This document shows, piece after piece, positions 11,101 through 21,730 of a stretch of DNA of 64,000 nt (its first letter is position 1; each line of letters starts with the position of its first letter). The stretch is from Heliocidaris tuberculata. Lineage: Eukaryota; Echinodermata; Echinoidea; Camarodonta; Echinometridae. Made by a program: the position numbers and the translations under genes. A model generated the notes under the pieces. It ran no database searches. It worked only from the letters and a program-made list of their open reading frames with translations, and was not told the DNA's origin. The stretch lies in the NCBI GenBank assembly GCA_025618425.1, contig CM046851.1:8865110-8929109 (forward strand). Reading direction: 5' to 3'.

Positions 11101-14100
11101 AATAGTACACACAAAATGATATTTTCCTGGTATTCTTCTCAATATATTTCAAATTCTGGCAGAAAATTTGCAAATAATTTGGAGTAGGTGCCGTGAAAAT
11201 ATGTAGAGCACTCTACAATAATTCAAAGCCTACACACAAAAATGGGAGGTCATCAAGTTGTCTGCTGAAAGCCAGAGAGCGTGAACTCATATACTTTTAC
11301 ACAGAATTTACGCCCTTCTGGCTCTCAACAAACAAAGTGTGAAAAGACATGATCTTCTCCGATGCAATCAATTATTCAGGAACAATAGGTATTTGTAGAA
11401 TCCACCCTCCTGTCAAGCATTTATCATACGTTAACCTATTGACTAACAAATTTTCTAATTCCCATAGATTTTATACAGGGACCACCCAATTCCCATCGAC
11501 AATGGGTTAAAGGGAAATCCAACCCTAATAGCAAGTTGTTCCGAAAGAAAGAGGAAATATCAGAGAAGCAGACTGGTGAAAGTTTGAACGAAATCGGACA
11601 AGCAATAAGAAATTTAGGAATTTCTGAAAGTTGTAATCACTATACATATACGGGAATTTCAAATTGGCCGAATAGGTAATGTCACTGTGATGTAGTGGTA
11701 GACAACTCCCTCATTTTCACCAACACACAAATTGACAAAGATGTCATTTTTTTTCCAAAATGTATTACTCAGGAGGATCTTTTTTCATGAGGACCTATAA
11801 CAATATGCTATCTACAATATATTTTGAGTACTAGCTTAAAGGAAGCAGACTACTCCTAAGAAGAAGAAGAATAAAGGCGCTTCGGAGAAAACTGCAAATT
11901 AATGATATTTTTGTGTACAACAAACGGGAGAGTTGACAAATGGGAGAGTTGTCCACAAATATGTCACAATCGACTCAACAAATTGCCACTTTGAGATTCA
12001 CACAGATGCAGTGATCTCATTTCTTAACCCCTTCCATGCCACCAGAGTTTTGAGCAATTGTCAAAAATGAACTTTCAAGAGTTAAATATTAACTTTCAAT
12101 GAGGTTTTTTCTTGAACAAACTGGGCAAAGATATATTGCATAGGAATAAACATTATATTGAAGGCACAGGTTTCTGTATGAGGAAGAATTTTCAAGCCAT
12201 TCTGAGCCTGAACAAAAGGTTCAACTCTCAAATTTTGGGGTGGGAATTGACGCCCACGGCATGGTAGGGGTTAAACATCCATAACTTTCTTATTCCTTGT
12301 CTGATTTCTTTCAAACTTTCACCATCCTGTTTTTCTTATTTTTCTGCTTTCACACAAATCATCTTATTGACCAAGGTTGGATTGCCCTTTTAATCTTATT
12401 ACCTCGACAAGTTTCATCATGGATACTGGATTGAAGAAGTGAAGACCACCAAATCTGTCTTTTCTGGAAGTCACACTTGCGATGTCTGTGATTTGCAGTG
12501 AAGATGTGTTGCTGACAAAAATTGTGTTTCTGTAGAGTATAAATGAAAAATAAGTAGGAGTATTGTAAGTGCTGACAAAACATGATTAATTTCTTTTCTT
12601 TTGGACATGTATATACTGCAAACGTTCCAAATATTAATTGTTTAAATTACTATTGATTACAACAATCCTTCAAATTAAGATAAAGTGAAAAGTGTGATTC
12701 TACCAGGAGCAATGTGAAGAAACATCAAAATAAGTTTTGAACAAAATCACCGAGATATAATGCATTTATGGGACCTACCATCAATAAAAATTGCTTTAAG
12801 TATAGCTTTCAGCAAACTTGATTTCTTCATGTGCCACATTCATCAATTGGCACCTTCTACATGCCTCATATGTCAATCAGCATGAACAATTATATACATC
12901 AGTGAACTCAGTATACCAAGATTTAACTTAGGCCCAGTATGAATCAGTTTTCGTTAAAACAGATGTATCTTTCATTGTGAAGTGCTATGTATCTGCATGA
13001 AAAAGATGCTATTTCAAATACAATGCAGGTTAGAGTTGATTGAATAAAGTAAAGGTTTTGACCACAACTTACGCTGGTGCTACTTTGTCCAACTTGCTAA
13101 ATAGGTCCTGCTTGATTTTGATGTTTTCGACGATGGCTTCGATAACGAGATCCGCGGAACCCACCGAACTTTCTGCATCTGTATTCATCTCAATGCTCCC
13201 TAAGACAGAGCTGATGAACTTTTTACCTCCCTTTTGAAAATGAGTAAAAAAAAAAAAGGGAGAATATAGAGGAAATTGGGATTAATAGTAAACTCATTTT
13301 TAGAACTTGAAAGTTTTCTTTTTAACCCTTTCAAGACAAATGACCACATTTTGTGGTTTGGCTCAATAACTTTTGATCCAGAGCTCTAAAAAATATACCA
13401 GATGCACGAGTAGAAAGAGCAAAATTTTCTGCACACACTATGTCCATTTTCATTGCATGACCATATTGCGTTTGACGCCAGGAATTTTAAAAACAAGAAT
13501 AAGCTTTGAGATCCTTAAATTGGCAACACATTGAGAGGTTTAAAATCATTGTTTTTCATCAAAATTGGCAATTTCTTTCAACTATTCAACAAATTTCTAA
13601 CCATGTATATTGTTTTCCAAGACATTACACCTTATTTGAACCATGTAGCACTAACAGAAAAATATTATTGTTGCCAATTTGAAGAAAAAAACGTGATCAA
13701 TTTAGCCCTTAAATAATTCCTGTCCTGAAAGGGTTAAACTACACAGAATGTAAGTGTACATGGCCTATTGTCTAAAACACACCATACAATACACAATTGT
13801 TTTCAGTTTGTTACAAAAAAAATAGATTCTCCCTTTATCTTCATGTTGCCAATTGAGAAAGAAAGTATCATTACTATATAAAAAATGAATTGAATAAATC
13901 ATATTCTACAATGGGATTCATATGCGTTGTTCAAAACTCACTCACCATTTTCAGTAGAAGAGTTCTCATTAACTATTTATTGTGTGTCTATAATCATTAA
14001 GAAGTCAACTAGTTTATTAACCCTTTCAAGACAATTGACCACATTTTGTGGTTTGGCTCAATAGCTTTTGATTCAGAGCTCTAGAAAATATACCAGATGC

Positions 14101-17100
14101 ATGAGTAGAAAGAGTAAAAATTTCTGCATACACTAATGTATTTTTGTTTCATGACCATACTGCGTTTGATGCCAGGAATTTTAAAAACAAGAATAAGCTT
14201 TAAAATCCTTAAATTGGCAACACATTGACAAGTTCAAAATCATTGTTTTTCATCAAAATTGGCAATTTTTCAACTTTTCAACAAAATTTTTAACTATGAA
14301 TATTGTTTTAAAATACATCACACCTTATTAGAACAATGTAGCACTAAAAGAAAAATATTATTGTTGCCAATTTGAAGAACAAAATGTGATCAATTTAGCC
14401 CTTAAATAATTCCTGTCCTGAAAGGGTTAAGAAGCATTTCTAAACCCAACCTAAAACTTCACTTTAACCTTTTAGTCACTAAACCGCCCCGGACCGCCCT
14501 TCTTATTACTCACTGAACCTGTGTAACACTACAGCAAATGTATTGTAGGGGATATTGGGTGCTGAAATTTTGTGTGTGCTGTCTTTACACAAAGCCCTTT
14601 AGAATCCGCATTGAAGCGATGCGTTACTGTGGAAAGATTTTGCGTACAGCAGACAGTCTATGTCACAAGATGGTTTACTGAGACTGAGTTCAGTGAGTAA
14701 ACAACTACAATACACGCACAATCCTCAGGTGTTTAAAGGTTAACCCTAATTCTACGTCTTAGACAATATAAACCCCTGGAGCAAACAGCTGAGCACCTTC
14801 AAGAGTAATCATAACACTTACATCTGGGTCTTCAGCATATTTCTTCTTCGCGATGCGAGCTAGGCTCTTCTCAATGTAGGCCTTGGAGTTGTCCAGGACT
14901 TCTTGGCTGAGGTCCACCACTGTAACAGCATGACCAGTCTGTGCTGCTACCTGTACAAAGACCGGGACCATTATTAGGTGTAAGATCAAAGAACAGAACA
15001 TCCTATATGCACAATGTGTTTTATTTTCAACAAGATAACAGTAAAATATCACTTATGTTTTAAAACTTAAAGATGTCTTTAATGGTTTCAAAATTACCAA
15101 AATTTGTAATTATGGAAATTTAAATACTGCAACTTAGGATCACATGACACCTGCAACAGTCAATATGCATGAACCATGTTACTTTTCCATCGAAAGTTTC
15201 AGTAAGCTCTGTAACTTTGCATACATTTGCTTTTCCAAACAAATACAGCTGTATGTGGTTTTTAAAAAAGTACAGAAAATTTCAAACAGATCCTCTCGCA
15301 GATTTCACTGCAACAACTTATACGGCAACTAACAATCTAAAAATGGATTGGAAAATCTGTCTCTAAACATCTTTTTACTGGTAGGTACATTTCCATCTTC
15401 CATTTTATACACAAGTAAGACATATTCACCTCTAGTCTTGCAAGGATTACTTTATTCTGAAGTTCTGTATTTACAGTTGGTTGATCATATTTTAATACAG
15501 GGTCATAAAGTCCTTTGGAACACACTCACAGTGGCGGATTTAGGAGAGGGAGAGGGGAACTTCCAGCCCATGCTCCCCCCCCCCCCCTCCCCTTCGGGAA
15601 CCAAAGTGTACATTGTGCCCACCCTCCCCCCCCCCCCCCTTAGACCCGATGACCTCCTTTTTTTTTTTTTTTTTGCTTGTCAGAGAATTTCGAGGGACAA
15701 CGAGGCAGCAAAATTATTATCTTTAAGTTTATTTATTTGCTTGTCAGAGAATTTGGAGGAAAACAGTACCCCAAAAATCTGATGAACCTTTTTTTTTTTT
15801 TGCTTGTCAGAAAATGTAAGATTTGTGCCCCCTCTTTTACAAAATCCTGGATCCGCCCCTGCCCACACATATGGAAGGATGTTTATAGATAAACTCGCAT
15901 ACATCAGTACTGCAAGGACAGCCTTCCATTCACGAGCAAGCATTCTCAATCTCCTGAGAGAGTTTCAAAAGAGCAAGTCTAAAAATTTCACTTGATCAAG
16001 GTGATAGAGATCCAGTGGAAGAAATTGTCCAGATATTATATATTTTATCACCCTACAATGAAAAAAGAAAGTATTTCCTATCAATTTTGCCTATTACTTT
16101 GATGTTTCTACCTCTTCAACTTAGGTCAACCGTCGCTGAAATAGACAAAGCCCCAAATAGGGATGGTGTGTGGAACAATATCCAGCCTCAGCTCAGATAA
16201 GTTGCTTTCTTATCAAAGAAACTTACCGTAGAACTTTCAAGAAAAATAAATCAGAGGAAAAGCGGCAAGAGAATCTACAAATAAAAATCAGACAAAACTC
16301 CTACTTAATTATTGATAAAATTGTTTGTTTAAATCAGGTCAACTTGTTAAGGTAACAGACACAGGGCTCCCATCCTCTGCCTTGGCAACTTGCTCTATTA
16401 GATTTTTAAACAGCATGTTGTAACTTTAGTCGTGACCACACATAGCAATTACTATACTTCGTGTGTATACTCTTGGACGGTCATACACCTCAACACTTTC
16501 AAAGACCAGTGCACAAAAGTCACCAACATTCACTCAAAATCGGCATTTAATTTACAAATACCGACACCAACATATCCATGAAATACAATAAATTCAACTC
16601 ATCGATCTTGAAAAAGATAATTCCAAACATGAAATCCCTAATCTATTGTTACTTGTTAGTTCTGGCGAAACAGGGTATCGGAGTCATTGTGTACATTTTT
16701 TTGTCGCCGCGAGCGCTGAATCTCGCCCAAAATAATTTGGTCGTCAAAAATTTGGTCCCTGTCGCGCATACGTAAAAGTCCCAATTTTCCGTGTGCATGA
16801 TAATAGAGATTGATGTGCGCACGTGACACCGAGTTTCTTTGTGGACAAAAATTTCATTGGCCGAGTTTAGTCTAAAACATCGGCGGAATGAAAACATTGA
16901 AAAACGATCGTGAAAAAAAATCGGCGGGGATTTCTTCGGTTTTGGACATGATTTTGACTTTGGATTTTGCTGGAAATATCAGAAGTTCTTCCTAACATAA
17001 CGGCCATTTAAGGTAAGACTAAGCATGCTAAAACTTGTAAAAGTGAGCTTTTTAAGAGCTGGATTTGAAAGGAAGTATTTGAAATATTTATCTTATTTTT

Positions 17101-17957
17101 CCCCCCATACATTTAGTACATGTGATAGAAAATATGTGGTATTTTGCCTCTGTTCGTTCTTAGTGGTCAACGACCACTATTACTTGGTGTGGTATAGTCA
17201 AGGATTGTAATTCCGAACAGATTGTATTACCGAACGTGTAAAGTTAAGCGCCTAAAACGGGTTTTCAAACGCGTGGGATTACGCGTATGAAAACCACACT
17301 ATCGAAACAAAGGTTGTGTCTTTTTCCCATAGGTTTCACACATTCAGAAATACAGTACCTTTATCAAGGGACCAAAAGGCCGCGTCGTTGGGAAGGGGTT
17401 CACTCGGAAGGGAATATTGTATTAAATCTACGTTGTCTTTTTAAAATTCCATCAACTTCTTTTTCTGTAGGACTTTGAGCATTCATTATGTAAGTTTGAC
17501 AGATATTCATATAATATTTTATTTGCTATCGTTGATTTTCTGAAAAGTGTTCGGAAACTGGATCCACTACCATACTTGGTGTGGTTGTGACATTGTCGCG
17601 ACATTGACAAGAGATATCTAGATCTAGCTCTAGATCTATTTTTGTGCAACAGTAAATCAAGCCTTCTTAACTTCTTTAGGCTAATAGAAAAACACTGCAA
17701 TTTTCTTGTAAACACCCCTCCCCCTTTCCAGGCAGCTAATGAGGTCTATTGTATTTTCTATTTTGTTTAGATCCAATCTGTTGTAGTGCCCACTTAAAAC
17801 TAACACAGATGTTATCATGTGGGTCTACACACAGTTTTACCTGAGCAATACCAGCTCCCATTTGACCTCCGCCAATGATTGTTACATTCTTGATAGCTGC
17901 CATTCTTGCTGCAGATGTTGCCATGGTCCGGGAGATTACGTTCGTAGCAAAAGCCAT
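8009..17957 (-). CDS. HADH: Mitochondrial hydroxyacyl-CoA dehydrogenase gene (8 coding exons)
   Basis: This gene encodes the matrix enzyme that oxidises L-3-hydroxyacyl-CoA to 3-ketoacyl-CoA with NAD+, the third step of fatty-acid beta-oxidation. Eight coding exons join in frame: 17957-17841, 14950-14822, 13230-13073, 12529-12403, 10686-10597, 10035-9963, 9423-9307 and 8130-8009. The total is 933 nt, or 310 residues plus TAA; the human protein has 314. Residues 1-20 are basic and hydroxylated without acidic residues, as in a mitochondrial presequence. The Rossmann NAD site GGGQMGAG lies at 29-36. The catalytic set of the family is present: Ser144 (SNTSS), His165 (LHFFNP), Glu177 and Asn215 (VVNRLLVPY). 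The C-terminal dimerisation domain runs from about 208 to 310 and ends GEGFYKYNK. All introns have GT/AG borders. No frameshift or stop was found, so the gene looks functional. Confidence 0.96.
9013..9150 (+). mobile_element. Foldback element, family A (copy 1), in HADH intron 7
   Basis: The ends are GGGGCATTTCATCAAGTG and, inverted, GGGCCCTGTTTCATAAAA. The core TTGCTCTCAGCCAATCAGA is shared with copies at 37022-37160 and 63212-63336. At about 138 bp it has no coding capacity and most of its length can self-pair. Confidence 0.75.
9152..9279. mobile_element. 128-bp MITE with perfect 19-bp inverted ends, in HADH intron 7
   Basis: GGGGCCTGTAACATAAAGA at 9152-9170 is the exact reverse complement of 9261-9279. 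The interior holds further inverted words (TTACGATTGATATCAATCG). It directly abuts the family A element and lies 27 nt from the exon 7 donor. Confidence 0.85.
9307..9423 (-). CDS. HADH: HADH coding exon 7
   Basis: This exon encodes residues 232-270 plus one base. It carries the conserved helical segment [14 protein letters not shown] of the C-terminal domain. The acceptor is cactctag and the donor is gtgaga. A small inverted-repeat element begins 27 nt beyond the donor. Confidence 0.96.
9963..10035 (-). CDS. HADH: HADH coding exon 6
   Basis: This exon encodes residues 208-231 plus one base. It carries the family signature [14 protein letters not shown] with Asn215. The acceptor is cttcaag and the donor is gtgagt. 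Confidence 0.96.
10335..10425 (-). repeat. tRNA-derived SINE fragment in HADH intron 5
   Basis: On the minus strand an A-box-like TAGTGGAGAAG (10407-10397) is followed 28 nt later by a consensus B box, GGTTCGATTCC (10368-10358). This is the spacing of an internal RNA polymerase III promoter. The cloverleaf is not intact, so it is not a tRNA gene. Confidence 0.5.
10597..10686 (-). CDS. HADH: HADH coding exon 5
   Basis: This exon encodes residues 178-207, exactly 30 codons, phase 0 at both ends. It contains the [12 protein letters not shown] segment at the end of the NAD domain. The acceptor is gtgtttag and the donor is gtaagt. Confidence 0.94.
11507..12393. mobile_element. TTAA-bounded foldback element, family E (copy 1), in HADH intron 4
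   Basis: TTAA then AGGGAAATCCAACC on the left is mirrored by GGTTGGATTGCCCT then TTAA on the right. Inner parts are also inverted (for example AGAGAAGCAGACTGGTGAAA against 12308-12350). A related copy lies at 53113-53671. A second TTAA element (12024-12274) is nested within it. Confidence 0.8.
12024..12274. mobile_element. TTAA-bounded element nested inside 11507-12393
   Basis: TTAACCCCTTCCATGCC on the left is mirrored by GGCATGGTAGGGGTTAA on the right. The ends begin CCC next to TTAA, as in piggyBac-type elements. It is 251 bp with no coding capacity. Confidence 0.8.
12403..12529 (-). CDS. HADH: HADH coding exon 4 (active-site exon)
   Basis: This exon encodes the last base of codon 135 and residues 136-177. 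It carries SNTSSLQIT with Ser144, LHFFNP with catalytic His165, and ends at Glu177 of the catalytic His-Glu pair. The acceptor is ctctacag. The donor is the weaker gtaata, and a TTAA-bounded element begins 10 nt into the intron. Confidence 0.95.
13073..13230 (-). CDS. HADH: HADH coding exon 3
   Basis: This exon encodes residues 83-134 plus two bases of codon 135. It contains the [11 protein letters not shown] segment typical of the family. The acceptor is ttcaaaag and the donor is gtaagt. Its frame had to be found by reverse-complementing, because no long ATG-initiated open frame marks it. Confidence 0.94.
13322..13737 (+). mobile_element. TTAA-bounded element, family D (copy 1), in HADH intron 2
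   Basis: TTAACCCTTTCAAGACA on the left is mirrored by TGTCCTGAAAGGGTTAA on the right. The element is about 416 bp. A second copy in the same orientation lies 280 bp further along (14017), and an inverted copy lies at 5737-6063. Confidence 0.85.
14017..14430 (+). mobile_element. TTAA-bounded element, family D (copy 2), in HADH intron 2
   Basis: It has the same ends and interior as 13322-13737 with scattered substitutions. Both copies read CCACATTTTGTGGTTTGGCT near the left end. It is 414 bp. Confidence 0.85.
14464..14743. mobile_element. TTAA-bounded element, in HADH intron 2
   Basis: TTAACCTTTTAGTCAC on the left is mirrored imperfectly by GTGTTTAAAGGTTAA on the right. It is 280 bp with an unrelated interior. 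It is the third TTAA element in a 1.59-kb intron. Confidence 0.65.
14822..14950 (-). CDS. HADH: HADH coding exon 2
   Basis: This exon encodes residues 40-82 and is 129 nt, phase 0 at both ends, the same codon count as the matching human segment (43). It completes the second strand of the Rossmann fold (VTVVDLS, with the Asp that binds the NAD ribose) and an alpha helix rich in Lys. The acceptor is tttgtacag and the donor is gtaagt. Confidence 0.95.
15528..15861. mobile_element. CAGNGGCGGAT-ended element in HADH intron 1
   Basis: CAGTGGCGGATTTAGGAG at 15528 is mirrored by the complement of CTGGATCCGCCCCTG at 15861. Inside are C-runs, T-runs and three copies of TTGCTTGTCAGA. It belongs to the same class as 20940-21152 and, by its ends, 23398-23652. 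Confidence 0.7.
15990..17840. other. 5' part of HADH intron 1, with a CpG-richer island
   Basis: The stretch at 16660-17012 has many CpG dinucleotides and a CACGTG-containing word at about 16819. It ends in a good plus-strand donor (AAG then gtaaga at 17012). It might be a non-coding first exon on the plus strand, but there is no further support. Elsewhere nothing was seen. Confidence 0.25.
17841..17957 (-). CDS. HADH: HADH coding exon 1
   Basis: This exon encodes residues 1-39: the presequence and the first beta strand with the NAD-binding glycine loop. It ends in phase 0 at CAG before donor gtaaaa. The start is the ATG at 17957; a second in-frame ATG follows 11 codons later. The bases just upstream (tttgcag, then G, then ATG) resemble a splice acceptor, so an untranslated exon may lie further upstream. 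Confidence 0.93.
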
Positions 17958-18360
17958 CCTGCAAACGATAAATGTTCACTTATATGAGCCTATAGTCTAG
18001 ACTATACACGTGCCTTCTAATGCCAACTTCCAAGCCTTTTTTTTTATTAGTACCAATACATGCGCAGCTATCGAGCTCGCAGAGCTGGCTAGATGTGCTC
18101 CATGACGCTGATCCAGCGCCCGCGAGTATCGACCCAGTTACCGCCCATCCCAACCCTCGAGCGAGGGGCTAGCGCTTGCCTAGCGTAACTCTTGAGAATG
18201 CTCAATGGCGGGGGCGGCAAAGAGAAACGTTGAAATTGAATAACAGTGATCCTAGTCTTCGATATCATATAAGAGAGAAAGTATTGAAAAGCTCTGATTA
18301 TTATTTTTAAGAGCGCAAGAAAAAAACCTACATAAAGTGCCACGCCCACTCGGACCGGCG
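17958..18360 (-). promoter_or_regulatory. Probable HADH upstream/promoter region
   Basis: The sequence just upstream of the HADH start is richer in G, C and CpG than the surrounding DNA, especially at 18060-18230, and contains a GC-box-like GGGGGCGG near 18212. No TATA box was seen at a suitable distance. The assignment rests mainly on position and composition. Confidence 0.3.
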
Positions 18361-19144
18361 TGGGGGTAGAGAGTCCTAGCTAGTTTCTCACCCAGATTTT
18401 TGGAAAATGGGGAGCAGCCGAGCAGGGGTTCCGTTCCATATTATTTGACACTTTATATTTTCTGTACATAAAAATACTATTGGGTTAAATTCCACACAAT
18501 TTGTCTTTATTCAATTTTATTTGTGCAAGTCAACACTTTAGAGGTTCAAAACAAGATGAAATTACGTTAGATTATGATTTTTTTTTTTTTTTTTTTTGTT
18601 ACCTCATTGCCTAGATCTATGTCCTCAGATTCTTGTTTATTCCATTTCAGAATACAAATATCAAATAACAAAAAAATTGAGGCGGGCCGAAAAAAGGGAA
18701 AAGTGAGAGAAGCTAGGAATCAATTTCTATTTTCTGTTTTAAAAAGAATGGCTTTATTGCTCGTCCTCCTTCCCCGATTGGATGGCGAGATTTTAAAAGT
18801 GACACCTGTTTGGAAAAATGCACGTCTGACTCCGATTTAAAAAAAAAAAAAGAGTTTTTGTTTTTATTGCTTTTCAGTGATTTTTGTGACTTGTCTCCCT
18901 TAAAAACTACTCTCTTGGCGGAGCCCGAGCCTCCGCTCCCAAGCCCATTCTTCCCTCCTGCCTGTACAAGACAGTCTGTAGCCCGTCATAGGGTAATAGA
19001 AAGATGTGTAGGGCCTATAGTATTACAGGAATGCATGCTAAATAACTTTCAGTCAGTATCTACTTTCTATCAAAATACTTATAATGATAATTATGGAAGA
19101 AAGCAGCTTTCAAACTGTCTCTCTCCATATATGTCTTTCTTTCT

Positions 19145-19190
<46 letters not shown>

Positions 19191-20354
19191 CACTCCCTCC
19201 CATATCCCTCTGTTACAATCTCCCCCCCCCCCCCTCCTCTCCCTCTCTGTCAACTTTCCCACTAACACATAGGTCTCAGGCTCGAGCGATAGTGTATAGC
19301 AACATAGATAACAGTACATACTGGAATTACACATTCATATTATATTTCTTCGTATATTCATCTTCATCAAAGGTTGTCTGATATTTAAAAAAACACAAGG
19401 CAACGATGCAAATTAAAGATTATAACCATGTCAGGCTTAGAGAAGTTAATACAGTAAAATACGATGGCTCATTTTACTGAGGCATTTGGGCACAATATAA
19501 GCGCATGAAGAGAGAGAAAAAAAAGATAATTATATTTTATAATCTTCTCCCATAACATCCTAGTTGTGATACCATACAACACAGCAAGCAGAATACTGTC
19601 CATAATTATAGAGCTAGCTGCATAAAATGTCAGATTGATCACTGACATAACGGGTATACGAGAAATAGTTTATTCCCGAGGAAACAAAACGATGAAAAGG
19701 GAATTCAACCCATAAAAACCTCAAGATCGTAAAAAAAGACACTGTTGCGAAGCAAGGTGACTCAAGTAATATAAAATCGGCTGCCTTTTCATGATGAAAC
19801 CTCGGCAACCATAAAAGGACTTGGAATCATAAAGTCGTTTCATCTACAAAAGTCGTGACTGCTAGTACTTAGTTTTTATTCGCTCTTCAGCTGCCTGTTG
19901 TTGAGTGTTGACAATACCACACGATTTCTGTACACAGGATATGGATAGGTGATGGGTGAATACTTGATATAACGCGATATTACTCTTTTCACTGCATGAA
20001 AGAGCAATTTCTCCCAAGTGGAATATTAAATTTATGTATTGAGTCAAGGTAAGACATTCTATTCATTTTCTATGTTCTGAAACGCTATTTAAAAGGTCTA
20101 GAGTCATGATGTTGATTTCAGGTCTGATGCTGTTATAAAGTTCTCTTTGAAAAAAAAAAAACTTGTGTATGTTTTCTGAGTGGCAGTGTTTATTGAAGTG
20201 GAAAATAGGAATATAATGAAACAAACACATTATATATATATATAGCTCAAGTCTGCTTATAATTTTTAGGTTTGATTGGTTGTGGGATGAATGTTGTCGA
20301 GGTCTGGCGAAATGTGTTGGCCATATTGCTGCTTTCTCCCTCCTCCCAATCATT

Positions 20355-20407
<53 letters not shown>

Positions 20408-20939
20408 ATCTCTCTCTGTTATCTCTCTCTCACCCGCTCTCTCTCCGTCCCCACATCCAAATTATTCTTTCTTTATTCATAAGAGTTCTGCTTCTTGATA
20501 TTTTTACTATATATTTTCTACTTTTTTGTAGGTATATCAGTATCCCTCTTTCTCCCTCTTATTCTCTCTTTCCCTCTTCTCTCTCCATTTCTCAGACTCT
20601 CTTTTTCTTTCTCATTTTATTTTTTTTTTCTCTTTCTGTTTGCATCCCTTTCCACGGTCATTCTCTTCCACTTCACTTACCCTCTTCGACTTTTTCTCTA
20701 GTTTCCCCGAGATCTCCTTTCATCTGCCCTCTTTTACTATCCCTGTATCTTCTTTTTTTTTTTCCATTGATGTCAGTATATACTTCCTGATTTTCATTTT
20801 TCTATTTTTTATACATTTTTCCGGACTCATTTAACATGACAGTGATGAACCCATTATGATGTATCATATAATTTTTCATTCACACCCACGTGATTTTTAC
20901 TTTCAGTATTTATATCTTTTATATACTAAATGTAATATT
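18361..20939. other. Intergenic, CT-rich microsatellites
   Basis: CT dinucleotide tracts lie at 19152-19187 and 20359-20404, with T/C-rich sequence to about 20760. They produce Ser/Leu-rich open frames on the plus strand that are not genes. No other feature was recognised. Confidence 0.6.
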
Positions 20940-21152
20940 CCACCGGCAAATTTAGGCGCAAACGCCCCCCCCCCCCCCCACCTTGAAACCTAAGTCGCAT
21001 ACTACACATACTCAATGTGCCTCTTCTTTCATATTTTTACCCAAAGGGGCATCTGAACACTGCAATAACGACGTTTTTCTTTCTTTTTGCTTGTCAGAAA
21101 TCTTTCAGAATTGTGCCCCACCCCCTTTTACAAAATCCTGGATCCGCCTCTG
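20940..21152. mobile_element. Short CAGNGGCGGAT-class element
   Basis: CACCGGCAAATTTAGGCGC at the left and the complement of AATCCTGGATCCGCCTCTG at the right resemble the ends of 15528-15861. The interior again has TTTTTGCTTGTCAGAAAT. Confidence 0.6.
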
Positions 21153-21477
21153 TAAAATACCATTAGTCTTGTATAAAACAGGTCTATTCACGGCTGTCTA
21201 GATCATACCGATGTATCGATTGGTAATGAAATCTGACTGTAAACCACGCGTGAGGGAATGAACTTTTGAGAATATTATTCTTCGGTTTTGAGCAAACATC
21301 AAGAATCGGGGTTGTGGTTGAAGTTGATGCTGTATGCATGTGTAAATAGCAGACGAAAGGTTAGGAAAGCTAAGGGATTAATATGAAGTTGCAACTAACC
21401 ATGTTAACGTACTATATAGATGGGGGCTGGGCAGTGTGGGACACGGGGCAAGACTTTGTTATATGTTCAGGGGCGGC

Positions 21478-21675
21478 GGAGAGTTCAGGGGCGGCGGAGA
21501 GTCTTTCAAAAAAGGGCACTCTTTTGGATAAAAGGGGCACCTACAGAGGGTGAAAATAAGACGGTAAATACCTTTTTTGAGACATTAGTATACCCCTAAA
21601 TTCTAATCAATAAACCACCAAGGATCATTTTTCGACACATTACTGCTTATATCTTAACATGGTTCTAGAGAAGAA

Positions 21676-21730
<55 letters not shown>

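Noticed and set aside
20272..20790. 172-codon Ser/Leu-rich frame
   Set aside because: It is encoded by CT microsatellite and T/C-rich sequence and has no recognisable domain.
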